Position numbers and translations under genes: made by a program. Below are positions 44,751 through 54,130 of a stretch of DNA of 64,000 nucleotides, piece after piece. The stretch is from an uncultured Bacteroidales bacterium (GTDB taxonomy: Bacteria > Bacteroidota > Bacteroidia > Bacteroidales > UBA932): the NCBI GenBank assembly GCA_944326265.1, contig CALVDE010000014.1, forward strand, positions 1 to 64,000, read 5' to 3'. Each line of letters begins with the position of its first letter. The first letter of the stretch is position 1. Under the pieces are notes generated by a model that saw only the letters and a list, made by a program, of their open reading frames with translations, made no database searches and was not told where the DNA came from.

Positions 44751-46805
44751 TCAAATGTTCGGGTATACAGTCTCGTCACCGCAGATGTTGCGGATTTTCA
44801 GGCGTAGCGGTCTGTTCTCGCTCCTGATGCAACCGTCCCAGATGTCAGTGGTTTTAACTCCGTTTTTGGTGACATGGCCGAACCTGTCTATTTTGATTTC
44901 GCTGTCGCTGTGCCACGGGGCGTCTTTGTCGGAGGAGGTGCAGTCCAGGCTGAGCCACTCTATGCTTTCAAGGCCTTCGTCGCTCAGTCTGATGTGGACG
45001 TATTCCCTGTTTTTGCCCTTTGCGCTGCTGTTTAGTGCCTGCTGCTGATTTTTCAGGTTGAGATCTTCTATCTTCTTTATGACGCGGTCGCTCTGAAACT
45101 GGAGTATCTCCACTTTCCAGCCTTTGAACAGGCCGTTCTGCTCTTCGGAGAGATTCCATTCGGCATAGTCTTCCGTCACGACTTCATCGAGCACTTGTTT
45201 CAGGTCGCGGAGTTCGATTTCTATCAATGTGTTGTTCTGCTCGTAAATGAACTGTTCTATCTCTTCCCGGTTGTCAATGTCGATGTAGTAAATGATGACC
45301 CGTTTGGTGTCTTCAGGTAGGTCGGGCATGGCTTCGTGGATGATGCGGTTCATTAATGGCTTGTCCAGCAGGCGGGTGGTGCCGTCCATCAGATTGGGCA
45401 GGTAAACCGGGGTCATGCCATGCTTGGTGTCGATGATGCTCCCTTCCCAAAACTTACCCAACGCATCTTCGTTGCGAAGTCCGGGTATCAGCTTCTTCAG
45501 TTTCTCCATGGTCTGCACTGGGTTGCGATAGAGCGACACGCCGTCTTTTACTTCCATCAGGTCGAATTCGGCTTTGGCGGCTATCAGGCGGTCGCGTGTG
45601 GTCTGAATGCTGTTCAGATTCACGTCGGCATGTATAAATTTGCGCCCTGACTTGCTGGCTACTGCTGCCGTTACCCCGCTTCCTCCGAAGAAATCAGCAA
45701 CGGTCATACCCTCGTTGCTGCTGGCCTTGATGATACGCTCAAGAAGGGCTTCGGGCTTTTGGGTGGCGTAATCTATGCGCTCATCAACTTTGCTCCCTAA
45801 ACCACCCAAACTTTTAATGTCGTTCCATAAGTCTTGGACAGGTTTCCCTGGCATTTCATCCAAATATCTTTTATATTTAGGCACTGTTCCTGGTGATGTC
45901 TGAATTACTCGCCCTTCTTTTATCAGACGTTCCATGTTTTCTTTGCTAAAACGCCAATATCGTTTTACCCCCATGACTTCATAATATGGATTCCCTTTCA
46001 TTGCTCCTCCAGGTGCTTGTAAATTGTCTAGCCAAAAACGTCTGCCTGTATCAGGTTCTATGTTTTTATAATATTGATTTATATAATCATTATCATACGG
46101 AGTATATTGCATATTGAAAGTCGCTTCATCACTTAATGCGTAGTAAAAAATGACATCGTGCATCCTTCCGTAATGTACAGCACCCTGTTTTGAATCGCTA
46201 TGAGCATTGGCTCTTTGCCATATAATCTCATTTCTGAAATTATCCTCCCCGAACACCTCATCCATCAAAATCTTCACATAATGCCCGGTATGCCAGTCCA
46301 GATGTACATAGATACTTGCCGTATCGCTCATCACCGATTTGATAGCCATCAGATTTTCATACATCCAGTTCAGGTAACTTTCCTTGTTCCAGATGTCGCC
46401 ATACATTTTTTCTTCGAAAGCCTTCAGCTCTTCTATATCCAATTCGTTTTCCGCCTGTTGGATGGCTTCTGCCACTTTCGGATTCCGGCGAAGATAAACC
46501 TTCTTGGCATAATCCGCACCGCTGGCAAAGGGCGGGTCGATATACACCAGGTCCACGGTGATGCCCCGGTCTTTCAGGTAGGCGCAGGCCGAAAGACATT
46601 CGCCTTGGATAACCAAATTGCCATCGGCGTTCGTGCCGACGCGCTCGCGGAGTTCAGTTTCGTAATAAGGCATTCCGCGTACGATGCGATCTATCACGCG
46701 GTCGTTGTCGCGATAGCGGAGTATGCGCTTGGTCCGCACGAAATTGTCGAGCAGGGCCTGTCCTTCCAGTGTATCGGGGAAATAGGGTATGTATCTGACA
46801 GCCAT
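44751..46805 (-). CDS. mod: Type III restriction-modification methyltransferase (Mod)
   Basis: Adenine methyltransferase of a Type III system: sets recognition and methylates one strand. The 684-residue protein has the catalytic motif IV VYIDPPFASGADY (near residue 85) before the SAM-binding motif I ADFFGGSGVTAAVAS (near 375), the beta-class order, with a target-recognition region between and a long C-terminal tail. It begins 12 bases after the end of the restored res frame, so the order is res-mod. The frame is intact, and no simple-sequence repeat tract suggestive of phase variation was seen. Confidence 0.92.
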   Translation of the reverse strand: MAVRYIPYFPDTLEGQALLDNFVRTKRILRYRDNDRVIDRIVRGMPYYETELRERVGTNADGNLVIQGECLSACAYLKDRGITVDLVYIDPPFASGADYAKKVYLRRNPKVAEAIQQAENELDIEELKAFEEKMYGDIWNKESYLNWMYENLMAIKSVMSDTASIYVHLDWHTGHYVKILMDEVFGEDNFRNEIIWQRANAHSDSKQGAVHYGRMHDVIFYYALSDEATFNMQYTPYDNDYINQYYKNIEPDTGRRFWLDNLQAPGGAMKGNPYYEVMGVKRYWRFSKENMERLIKEGRVIQTSPGTVPKYKRYLDEMPGKPVQDLWNDIKSLGGLGSKVDERIDYATQKPEALLERIIKASSNEGMTVADFFGGSGVTAAVASKSGRKFIHADVNLNSIQTTRDRLIAAKAEFDLMEVKDGVSLYRNPVQTMEKLKKLIPGLRNEDALGKFWEGSIIDTKHGMTPVYLPNLMDGTTRLLDKPLMNRIIHEAMPDLPEDTKRVIIYYIDIDNREEIEQFIYEQNNTLIEIELRDLKQVLDEVVTEDYAEWNLSEEQNGLFKGWKVEILQFQSDRVIKKIEDLNLKNQQQALNSSAKGKNREYVHIRLSDEGLESIEWLSLDCTSSDKDAPWHSDSEIKIDRFGHVTKNGVKTTDIWDGCIRSENRPLRLKIRNICGDETVYPNI

Positions 46806-46817
46806 AAGGTATGTATG

Positions 46818-47030
46818 TTAGTCTTTAAAAAATTCAGTTATTACTTCCATCGTCCGCTGCAAGAAAGCCTCTTTTTTGAGCGTATCTTCCAGGTACAGGA
46901 ACCGGAAACGCTTGTAGCCGAAGCGTTCGTTGTTCTTGCTGATAAATTCGTTATCCATAAAGCGGCGGCGGTCTGTAAACTTGGCGGAAAAGCCTTCGCC
47001 CTTGGTCTCGATGATGGCTATGCGGTTGAT
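46818..47030 (-). pseudogene. out-of-frame C-terminal tail of Res
   Basis: In the -1 frame relative to the long res frame, this stretch encodes 70 residues from INRIAIIETKGEGF to ITEFFKD and stop, 12 bases before mod. It contains the E-T-K half of the PD-(D/E)xK nuclease site that the truncated Res protein lacks. The frames would join at the AAAA run (47030-47033; TTTT on the plus strand) by adding one A. Confidence 0.85.
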
Positions 47031-49657
47031 TTTCCGTCCGCTTTACGGTCCAAGAGCAAGAAATCGGGCACATACTTGCCGATATAAACCCACGAATGTC
47101 CGTTCTGTTTATAGCAATCTATCTTAAAGTCGGTAAGCGTGTCATCGCCGTTGAAGTACAGTTCCAGTTTCTTGTCCTTCAGTAACAGGAGCGTGCGGGC
47201 GAAATAGTCTCGCTCCAGCCCGCTGTCGAAGCGATAAGGCAGGTAATGGTAGGTCTGTTCGCGTTCGGGACGCGGGTCGCTTGCATCGGGCACTTTCATC
47301 CCTTGCGCTTTCAAGAGTTCAATAGCCGCCAACACTTCAGGTGAAAGAGCCTGTACGGGCGGTTTCGTGTCCCATTCCACAATTTCGTGTACTTCTTCCT
47401 GCGAAGGATAAAAAGTTTTGTCATCCGCTACATAGAGCGGAGAAACCAGTTTTTCGATTTGAAGCAAACTGGCATGACAAGGCACGGTTTCTTCTTTCAC
47501 CACAAAATCACGTTTAGGTAGGAACGCCCGGCGAATGCGCGAACGGATTTCCTGCTGGTCAAACTGAAGGCTAAAATATACCTTTTCGTCCCGTTTCTCT
47601 GTAATGCGGTTAAAAATAGCACGCAATACGTCTTCGTATTGCTTCAGGCTCTTTATACTTAATGTATTAAAACTTTCTTTCGATATTTGGCAAAGCCAAC
47701 GGTTGAAACAGGTTTCCTCTCCGGCTTCCCGGTCTTCGGCATAAATGCCTGTTTCTTCTCCTGACAAGTCTTGTCGATGAATCAACGTTTCATCGGCTTT
47801 CTCCAACAAATCTTCTTGCCTTAAACGTTCAGATGTGTGGGGTTGATTTTCTACAATCAGCGTTTGATAAGAAACTTTCAACTGGTAGAAGTCGATCGGC
47901 GGTACACGCAGTTTCTCCATTCGCGAAAAACGGTCGATGCGCTTTTCTTTGTTTTGCCCGCTTTCGTTCAGTTCACGTATAGAAATGTTCTGCTGCTGCT
48001 TGAGCTGCTTGTTCAGTGTGTCCGCATTAAATTTGTTCAGCCAGATTAAGGCGGATTCTTCCTGGTTTCTTGCCACTTGACGCAGACACCTGCAGCTGGT
48101 CTGAAGTACCATGTTGGTGGGGCACACGCCCTTTTGCGGCAGGATGACTCCAGTCAGGCTTTTGCAGTCCCATCCTTCTTTGCCGATCTGTACCAAAAGT
48201 ACGATGCGGATGCATGACAGTTCCGTATCAAGCGAAGCGAAAGCCGTTTCAGATCCTTCGGGCTGTGGATAAGTCTTGTTACCTCCATGATATTTTAAGA
48301 TAACTTCCGAAGGATTAAGGCCGTAGGATGCCGCTATCTCGGAAACCTGCGGGTATATCTGTTCTTCAAGCGTCTCTATCTGTCCGCAATAAATGGCAAG
48401 TTTGGCGCATGTGCCGTTGACATAGACCGTGTCTTTATATCTCTCCAGGAATTCGCGGACTCCGTTGCGCACGATGGTTTCGGTGTCAGCGTCAGCATAC
48501 TTTACTTCGGGTGTTTTTAGGAAATTGCCAACGCCCTTTATCAAAGGATAATAGTAGACTACGTTGGAAAGTTCGGTATTCTTAATGGTAAAAGTATCAG
48601 CCAGAGACGCACTTTCAGCTTTCTCCAAATACGGTGTGCCGGAAAAACCAAGCACTCCGTTGAAAGATTTTCCCTGTGTCCACCCGTTCACCACCTGGCG
48701 GAGTTTTATTTCACTGTCTGCGGCATGATGCACCTCATCTATGTAGACGGACAGGTTGGGGATTTTACCGATAATATTGCGCAGTTCATTGGCTGATTTT
48801 ATCCTGTCCCACTCTTCTTTACTATAAAGATTACCGCTTGCTTCTTCACCGACGCGGTCAAGGATTACTTTTTCCGCATTAGTCACGGCTACGAGTCCCA
48901 TAAGATCTTCCAGCGGCTGATGATTAGTAATTTTCTGAGCGTTTGGATTCCTCGTCAAATTACTCTTCCTGGCAGATTTCTGTTCATCCAGTACTTCGAA
49001 TTTAATGAGTTTTTTCAGACTTGAAGCCGACGGCTCCGGAATGACCCATGATGGATCAAACTCATTGATATTTTTAAGGCTCGGTACGATGGAAGACTTC
49101 AGACCTGATGGTGCAAGAATCAGAAAATTATGTGCAAAACTCGGATTTTCAGGCTCATTCTGGGCAAAATATAAATCCAGATAAATGAAAGCAGCCATTA
49201 GAGATGTCTTCCCGGCACCCATGGGTAAACTGAAAAGATAATCTGTGTAGCTTACGTTGTAAAATATCTTTTGAAAAGCAGAGTTGTAATCAATCAGGTC
49301 AGGATGCTCAGTAATGAATTGTTCCAGTTCAGGAGCTATCTGTTTCCCATTTCTATCCTTCAGCCGGGAATATTCAAAAAGTGCAGAAGCAGCTTTGTTG
49401 GATATAAGAACTTTACGGGCTGTAGTAGAGAGCGGAACAGTGTCCAGGTCCACAGTGTTGAATGTTCCCTCTGAAAACAATTTCCATAGTGGAGCATTGG
49501 TGCAAGCTATTTTCAGGAAAAGCCAGGTCCGTATGGCATCGGTCTGGGCATCCCGCATTTTCCCACGCTTACATATATAACTGACAAGTTCCCTTACCGT
49601 GCATTCCGGTGAAGAGAACCATTCGTCTCTCTTTTGGGTTATGAGTCTGTAAAACAT
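47018..49657 (-). CDS. res: Type III restriction enzyme Res subunit, frameshifted
   Basis: Helicase-nuclease partner of Mod. The 879-residue frame contains the SF2 motor: Walker A LPMGAGKTSLMA (near residue 150), the DExH box VYIDEVHHAAD (near 290), LGFSGTP, and motif VI SCRCLRQVARN (near 520). The C-terminus reaches YVPDFLLLDRKADGK, the first half of the nuclease domain, then breaks into STA-stop. The correct continuation is in the -1 frame (46818-47030) and restores a 946-residue protein. As read, the product should keep the ATPase but lack nuclease residues. A strong promoter lies upstream. A sequencing error in an A-run is possible. Confidence 0.9.
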   Translation of the reverse strand: MFYRLITQKRDEWFSSPECTVRELVSYICKRGKMRDAQTDAIRTWLFLKIACTNAPLWKLFSEGTFNTVDLDTVPLSTTARKVLISNKAASALFEYSRLKDRNGKQIAPELEQFITEHPDLIDYNSAFQKIFYNVSYTDYLFSLPMGAGKTSLMAAFIYLDLYFAQNEPENPSFAHNFLILAPSGLKSSIVPSLKNINEFDPSWVIPEPSASSLKKLIKFEVLDEQKSARKSNLTRNPNAQKITNHQPLEDLMGLVAVTNAEKVILDRVGEEASGNLYSKEEWDRIKSANELRNIIGKIPNLSVYIDEVHHAADSEIKLRQVVNGWTQGKSFNGVLGFSGTPYLEKAESASLADTFTIKNTELSNVVYYYPLIKGVGNFLKTPEVKYADADTETIVRNGVREFLERYKDTVYVNGTCAKLAIYCGQIETLEEQIYPQVSEIAASYGLNPSEVILKYHGGNKTYPQPEGSETAFASLDTELSCIRIVLLVQIGKEGWDCKSLTGVILPQKGVCPTNMVLQTSCRCLRQVARNQEESALIWLNKFNADTLNKQLKQQQNISIRELNESGQNKEKRIDRFSRMEKLRVPPIDFYQLKVSYQTLIVENQPHTSERLRQEDLLEKADETLIHRQDLSGEETGIYAEDREAGEETCFNRWLCQISKESFNTLSIKSLKQYEDVLRAIFNRITEKRDEKVYFSLQFDQQEIRSRIRRAFLPKRDFVVKEETVPCHASLLQIEKLVSPLYVADDKTFYPSQEEVHEIVEWDTKPPVQALSPEVLAAIELLKAQGMKVPDASDPRPEREQTYHYLPYRFDSGLERDYFARTLLLLKDKKLELYFNGDDTLTDFKIDCYKQNGHSWVYIGKYVPDFLLLDRKADGKSTA

Positions 49658-49675
49658 GCCTGACTATTATCGGCA

Positions 49676-49707
49676 CAAATTTAACAAGAATTTTGTTGTT
49701 TCTCAAA
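49676..49707 (-). promoter_or_regulatory. promoter of the res-mod operon
   Basis: On the minus strand TTTG (49704-49707), a 20-base spacer and TAAATTTG (49676-49683), 18 bases before the res ATG. One of the best promoter matches in the window. Confidence 0.7.
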
Positions 49708-49770
49708 GCACGGTCATCTTGGGTGCACCTTCCTGCTGCTGTCCCTGCTGACAATTGCCATGATTTTGTG

Positions 49771-49778
49771 TACATTTG
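49771..49778 (+). promoter_or_regulatory. -7 box of MFS exporter gene
   Basis: TACATTTG, an exact TAnnTTTG match, eight bases before the ATG at 49787. An in-frame ATG at 49760 lies upstream of it and is therefore not used. Confidence 0.5.
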
Positions 49779-49786
49779 CAGCCGGT

Positions 49787-51214
49787 ATGAAAAAGGTGGA
49801 ATTGAAGTCAAGTACGGAACAGGAGGAGACTGTCGTCGGGAATCTGCAGTGGGACGGGCTGCACCGCCCGAAGCTCTATTACGCAGTGGCCTCGCTGTGG
49901 TGCGGTATCTTTCTGTCGGTGATGGACGGCAATATCTGCAACGTGGCCCTGCCCACCATTGCGCAGGAGCTCGGGGTGTCGTCGGCTGACTCTATATGGG
50001 TGGTCAATTCGTTCCAGCTGGTGATCATGATGACCCTGCTGGCATTCTCCTCGCTCGGAGAGCTTCTGAGCTACAAGCGTGTGTATGTCTCAGGAGTGGT
50101 GCTGTTCACCATAGGTTCGTTTTTCTGCTCGTTTTCACACACACTTCCGCTGCTTATAGCCTCCAGGGTGTTTCAGGGCATAGGTGCGGCTATGATGATG
50201 AGCGTCAACACCACTCTGGTGAAGATTACTTATCCGAAAAAATACCTCGGCCGGGGTGTGGGACTCAATGCCACGGTGGTGGCCCTGGCCTCGGTTGCCG
50301 GCCCGACGGTGGCGGCCGGGATCCTCTCGTTTGCCGAATGGCCCTGGCTGTTCGCCATCAATATTCCGGTGGGGATAGTGACTTTCTTCATGGCATGGAA
50401 GCATCTGCCTGACAATCCGACCCATGTCCGGGGCCGGCATTTCAATTTCAGGGACGCGCTGCTCAACGCCGCCGTCTTCGGTCTGCTTATTGGCTGCATC
50501 GAGATGTATTCCCACGGAGCAAGGCCCACCGTAGTGCTCATAGGCGTGGCTCTGCTGCTGATTCTGGGCTATATCTATGTAAGGAGCCAGCTTGACCGGA
50601 AGTACCCGATGCTGCCATTCGACCTTCTGCGCATCCCGGTGTTCACGATGTCGGTAGTCACTAGCATCGTCTCTTTTACGGCGCAGATGATGGCTATGGT
50701 GGCCATACCCTTCATGCTGTTGCACACTTTCGGAATGAATGCCGTGGAGACCGGACTGCTGATGACTTCCTGGCCGCTGGTCATCGTGTTCGTGGCCCCG
50801 CTGGCCGGCTCGCTGATAGGCAAGGTGCATCCGGGGGTGCTGGGCTGCTTCGGCCTGCTGCTGATGAGCACCGGCTGCTTCCTGCTCTCATTCATTCCCG
50901 AAGGCGCATCGCATCTGGACATCGCATGGCGGCTGATGATGTGCGGGGCCGGATTCGGTTTCTTCCAGTCGCCGAACAACCACATGCTGCTCAGTTCCGC
51001 ACCCAACCACCGTGCCGGCAGTGCTGGAGGCATGCTCGCAACAGCCCGTCTCGTGGGACAGTCCACCGGTGCGGCTCTCGTCGCCCTCTTCTTCCATCTT
51101 TTCGGGGACGGAGCTCCCCACGATGCCATGCTCCTGGCCGGTATTCTGACCATCTGCGGAGCCCTTTCCTCCGTCATCCGTCTCGGCCTCCGTCCGCCTG
51201 TGAATGAACGGTAG
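49787..51214 (+). CDS. MFS exporter of the DHA2/EmrB group
   Basis: From the ATG at 49787 (MKKVELKSSTEQ) the protein has 475 residues and about 14 helices, the DHA2 number. The first helix ends in VMDGNICNVALPTIAQELG, the DHA2 motif D1, and ARVFQGIGAAMMMS carries motif C-like features. These proteins export drugs, dyes, bile salts or metabolites with protons. No EmrA-like fusion protein or outer-membrane channel is nearby. A collapsed copy of a related gene follows directly (51388-51524). Confidence 0.88.
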   Translation: MKKVELKSSTEQEETVVGNLQWDGLHRPKLYYAVASLWCGIFLSVMDGNICNVALPTIAQELGVSSADSIWVVNSFQLVIMMTLLAFSSLGELLSYKRVYVSGVVLFTIGSFFCSFSHTLPLLIASRVFQGIGAAMMMSVNTTLVKITYPKKYLGRGVGLNATVVALASVAGPTVAAGILSFAEWPWLFAINIPVGIVTFFMAWKHLPDNPTHVRGRHFNFRDALLNAAVFGLLIGCIEMYSHGARPTVVLIGVALLLILGYIYVRSQLDRKYPMLPFDLLRIPVFTMSVVTSIVSFTAQMMAMVAIPFMLLHTFGMNAVETGLLMTSWPLVIVFVAPLAGSLIGKVHPGVLGCFGLLLMSTGCFLLSFIPEGASHLDIAWRLMMCGAGFGFFQSPNNHMLLSSAPNHRAGSAGGMLATARLVGQSTGAALVALFFHLFGDGAPHDAMLLAGILTICGALSSVIRLGLRPPVNER

Positions 51215-51387
51215 GCACTGCAGCACCACGAAAATGTAATCACTCGCTGATCAGCGTGTTACCTGGCCGAAGTGTGCTTCCGGAGCAGTCCGAACATCCC
51301 CAAAAGAACGCAAGGTATGGCTAAGTTATTGATTGCTGAGTGATTGTAAAAAGACCCTGCTCTCCTATTTACCGTTTCTTCTTATAT

Positions 51388-51524
51388 GTGGTGGACGGCA
51401 ATATCTGCAATGTGGCATTTCCGGTGATGGCGAGGGGCTCGGTGCGGCCATGCTCATCGCAGGAACCTTCACCGTCTGCTCTACCCTCTTCTCCTTCCTG
51501 CGTCTCGGAGCGAAAACTTCCTGA
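51388..51524 (+). pseudogene. collapsed relic of an MFS exporter
   Basis: The stretch first encodes VVDGNICNVAFPVMA (51388-51432), close to VMDGNICNVALPTIA at the N-terminus of the MFS gene just upstream, then after a frame change GAAMLIAGTFTVCSTLFSFLRLGAKTS to a stop (51441-51524), close to its C-terminus DAMLLAGILTICGALSSVIRLGL. About 1.2 kb of middle sequence is missing. It is the stump of a duplicated neighbour. The rest of 51215-51586 holds only a 12-base palindrome (51245-51256) and the next promoter. Confidence 0.8.
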
Positions 51525-51551
51525 ATATGGCAGTTTACTTGGGAAAAAGAG

Positions 51552-51559
51552 TATCTTTG
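51552..51559 (+). promoter_or_regulatory. -7 box of YfhO-like gene
   Basis: TATCTTTG, an exact TAnnTTTG match, 27 bases before the ATG at 51587. It supports that start over an in-frame ATG at 51527. Confidence 0.5.
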
Positions 51560-51586
51560 CAGATTGTAAAATCAGCATTGAAAAAT

Positions 51587-54130
51587 ATGAATGTCAAGGA
51601 AATATTGAAGAAAGTCCTGCCGTATGCGGTTATCGTAGCGGGATTTGTGGTGATTGCCTATGCGTATGCGCCTCAGGTGCTGCAGCACAAGGTGGTCAAT
51701 CAGTCGGACATCTCCTCGTGGAAGGGGATGTCGCACGAGATTCTAGAGTGGAACGAGGCTCATCCGGATGATCCGGCGCTGTGGACCGGGGCGATGTTCG
51801 GCGGTATGCCGGCCACGCAGATATCGGTGCAGTACAAGGGGGATGCGACCACGCCGCTCTACGATCTGCTGTTCTGGGGGCAGCGTCCGCCCAGCTATCT
51901 GATTATCTCGCTGCTCGGCGGCTTCCTGCTCTTCCTGGCATTCGGGGCCAATCCCTGGCTCTCGGCGGTAGGGGCCATTGCGGTCACCTTCTGTTCCTAC
52001 AATATGCAGATAATTCAGGTAGGGCACAACACCAAGATGGTGGCGATCGCCTTCATGCCCTGGGTGCTCGCGGCTCTGGTCTATGCCTACCGGCGCAAGG
52101 CCCTGCTCGGAGCGGTGTTCTTCGCCCTGGCCCTGAGCTTCCAGATCAAGGCCAACCATCCGCAGATTACCTACTATCTGGCATTCATCGTCATAGGATA
52201 TGCTATCGCGGAGTTCTGCGGGGCAGTTGCTGCTCAGAGGAAAATGGAGCGGGTTCCGTTCCTGAGCACACCGGTAGGCCGTTGGCTCATGGCCTCAGCC
52301 CTGGTGCTGGTCGGCGGCCTGCTCGGCATAGCCACCAACGCCAACAAGCTCCTGCCCACCTACGAGTACGCCGAGTACACCATGCGCGGCGGCTCGGAAC
52401 TCACCCACGACGAGCACAACCAGACCGGCGACGGCCTCAAGCTGGACTACGCCACCGCCTGGTCCTATGGCATAGAGGAGACCCTCAACCTGCTTATACC
52501 CAATCTTAACGGCGGTTCCTCCTCCGGCGAGCTCTCCCGCGACTCCGAGACATTCAAAGTCCTGCAGTCCTACGGAGTCAATGCCGAGTCCATGCGCAAG
52601 GGCATGCCCCTGTACTGGGGTCCCCAGCCCTTCACCGCCGGCCCCATGTACCTCGGTGCCGTCTCCCTCTTCCTCTTCGTCTTCGGTCTCTGCGTTATCC
52701 GCGGCCGCTACAAATGGTGGATAGCGGGAGTCTCGGTCCTCGCCCTGCTGCTGGCCTGGGGCTCGCATTTCATGTGGTTCTCCGAGATATTCTTCAAATA
52801 CGCCCCGCTGTACAATAAGTTCAGGACCGTATCCATGATCCTGGTCATCCTCCAGGTGACGGTTCCCCTGCTGGGAATCCTCGGGGTCAATGCGGCCCTT
52901 TTCGCCAAGGACCCTCTTCCGGAGAAAAAGGTGAGGAACGGCCTGCTTACGGCTCTCGGCGTGACGGGCGGCCTCTCCCTGCTCCTAGCCCTCTTCCCTG
53001 GCTTAGTGGGCGACTTTTCCTCTGCAACTGACGCCGCAGTGTTCGGGGGCAATGAGCAGCTCATCCGTGCCCTCCAGGACGACCGCCGCAGTCTCCTCCG
53101 CGCCGACGCCTTCCGCTCGCTGATCTTCATCCTCCTGACGGCAGGAGTGTTCTTCGCGGCATGGAAACGGAAGCTGAAGGCTCTGCCGGCAGTGGCAGTT
53201 ATCGGTGTCCTCCTCCTCGTGGACCTCTGGGGAGTGGACAAGCGGTATCTGAACAAGGACCATTTCGTCACCGAGCGTAATTTCGACGCGCAGTTCAACC
53301 CCCGTCCGGTGGACAACGCCATACATCAGGACACCGACCTGTCCTACCGCGTCCTCGACCTGAGTGTCAATACCTTCAACGACGCTATCGTCAGTTACCA
53401 CCACAAGACTGTAGGCGGCTACAGCCCCGCCAAGCTCCAGCGGTACCAGGATTTGATAGATTTCCATATCGCACCGGAGATGAGCCGCGTGGCCTCGGAT
53501 ATCAATGCCGTCATCCCCACGGCTTCCACCATCGCTGACATAGAGGGAGGCCTGAAGTATTATCCCGTCCTGGCCATGCTCAACACCAAGTACATCGTCA
53601 TTGACGGGAACAGCTATCCCCTGACATACAGCCAGGCTTTGGGCAATGCCTGGTTCGTGGAACGCTCCCGTACAGCTACGACCGCAGATGCGGAGATGGC
53701 CGCTCTCGGGGAGATTGACCCCGGGCGGGAGGCCGTCATCTTCGACGCGCAGGCCGCAGAGGGCACTGCCGCCGAATATCCAGGTGCTGCGGAAGGCCGC
53801 ATTGTCCTGAAGGATTACAGCCCGAACCGCCTGAGCTACGATGTGTCGGCCGCTGCCCGCGGACTGGCCGTATTCAGCGAGATTTACTACCCTGCCGGAT
53901 GGAAGGCCTATATCGACGGGGAGGAAGTGCCCGTCCTCCGCGCCGACTACACCCTCCGGGCCCTGCTGATAGACGAGGGGGACCACGAGGTGGAATTTGT
54001 CTATGACCCCGGTTCCTTCACTCTCGGAAAGAACATTTCCCTTGCCTCCTCCCTGGTCATTATCCTGGCCTTAGCCGGATGCATCCTTTATTCATTTTTC
54101 TACGGACATAAGAAAAGACAACCCCGATGA
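51587..54130 (+). CDS. YfhO-family polytopic membrane protein
   Basis: The ATG at 51587 (MNVKEILKKVLPY) gives 847 residues with about 12-14 hydrophobic helices: one at the N-terminus, a large periplasmic loop with WKGMSHEILEWNE and TGAMFGGMPATQ, many helices to about 540, a soluble C-terminal part with FSEIYYPAGWKAYIDGEEVPVLRADY, and a final helix. This is the layout of YfhO (GT-C-like) proteins, which may transfer sugars or modify surface polymers. The exact reaction is not known. The next MFS gene overlaps by four bases. Confidence 0.82.
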   Translation: MNVKEILKKVLPYAVIVAGFVVIAYAYAPQVLQHKVVNQSDISSWKGMSHEILEWNEAHPDDPALWTGAMFGGMPATQISVQYKGDATTPLYDLLFWGQRPPSYLIISLLGGFLLFLAFGANPWLSAVGAIAVTFCSYNMQIIQVGHNTKMVAIAFMPWVLAALVYAYRRKALLGAVFFALALSFQIKANHPQITYYLAFIVIGYAIAEFCGAVAAQRKMERVPFLSTPVGRWLMASALVLVGGLLGIATNANKLLPTYEYAEYTMRGGSELTHDEHNQTGDGLKLDYATAWSYGIEETLNLLIPNLNGGSSSGELSRDSETFKVLQSYGVNAESMRKGMPLYWGPQPFTAGPMYLGAVSLFLFVFGLCVIRGRYKWWIAGVSVLALLLAWGSHFMWFSEIFFKYAPLYNKFRTVSMILVILQVTVPLLGILGVNAALFAKDPLPEKKVRNGLLTALGVTGGLSLLLALFPGLVGDFSSATDAAVFGGNEQLIRALQDDRRSLLRADAFRSLIFILLTAGVFFAAWKRKLKALPAVAVIGVLLLVDLWGVDKRYLNKDHFVTERNFDAQFNPRPVDNAIHQDTDLSYRVLDLSVNTFNDAIVSYHHKTVGGYSPAKLQRYQDLIDFHIAPEMSRVASDINAVIPTASTIADIEGGLKYYPVLAMLNTKYIVIDGNSYPLTYSQALGNAWFVERSRTATTADAEMAALGEIDPGREAVIFDAQAAEGTAAEYPGAAEGRIVLKDYSPNRLSYDVSAAARGLAVFSEIYYPAGWKAYIDGEEVPVLRADYTLRALLIDEGDHEVEFVYDPGSFTLGKNISLASSLVIILALAGCILYSFFYGHKKRQPR

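Noticed and set aside
47018..47033. Programmed -1 ribosomal frameshift in res
   Set aside because: The AAAA site allows a slip, but it is not a full X-XXY-YYZ heptamer and I see no clear stimulatory structure; an indel or read error is simpler.
51245..51256. Perfect 12-base palindrome CGCTGATCAGCG
   Set aside because: No T-run follows, so it is not a terminator, and it has no second copy that I noticed; left as unexplained.
53003..53986. A 327-codon minus-strand frame opposite the YfhO-like gene
   Set aside because: The YfhO-like frame is continuous with clear membrane segments and has a promoter and a coupled downstream gene; the opposite frame is a shadow.
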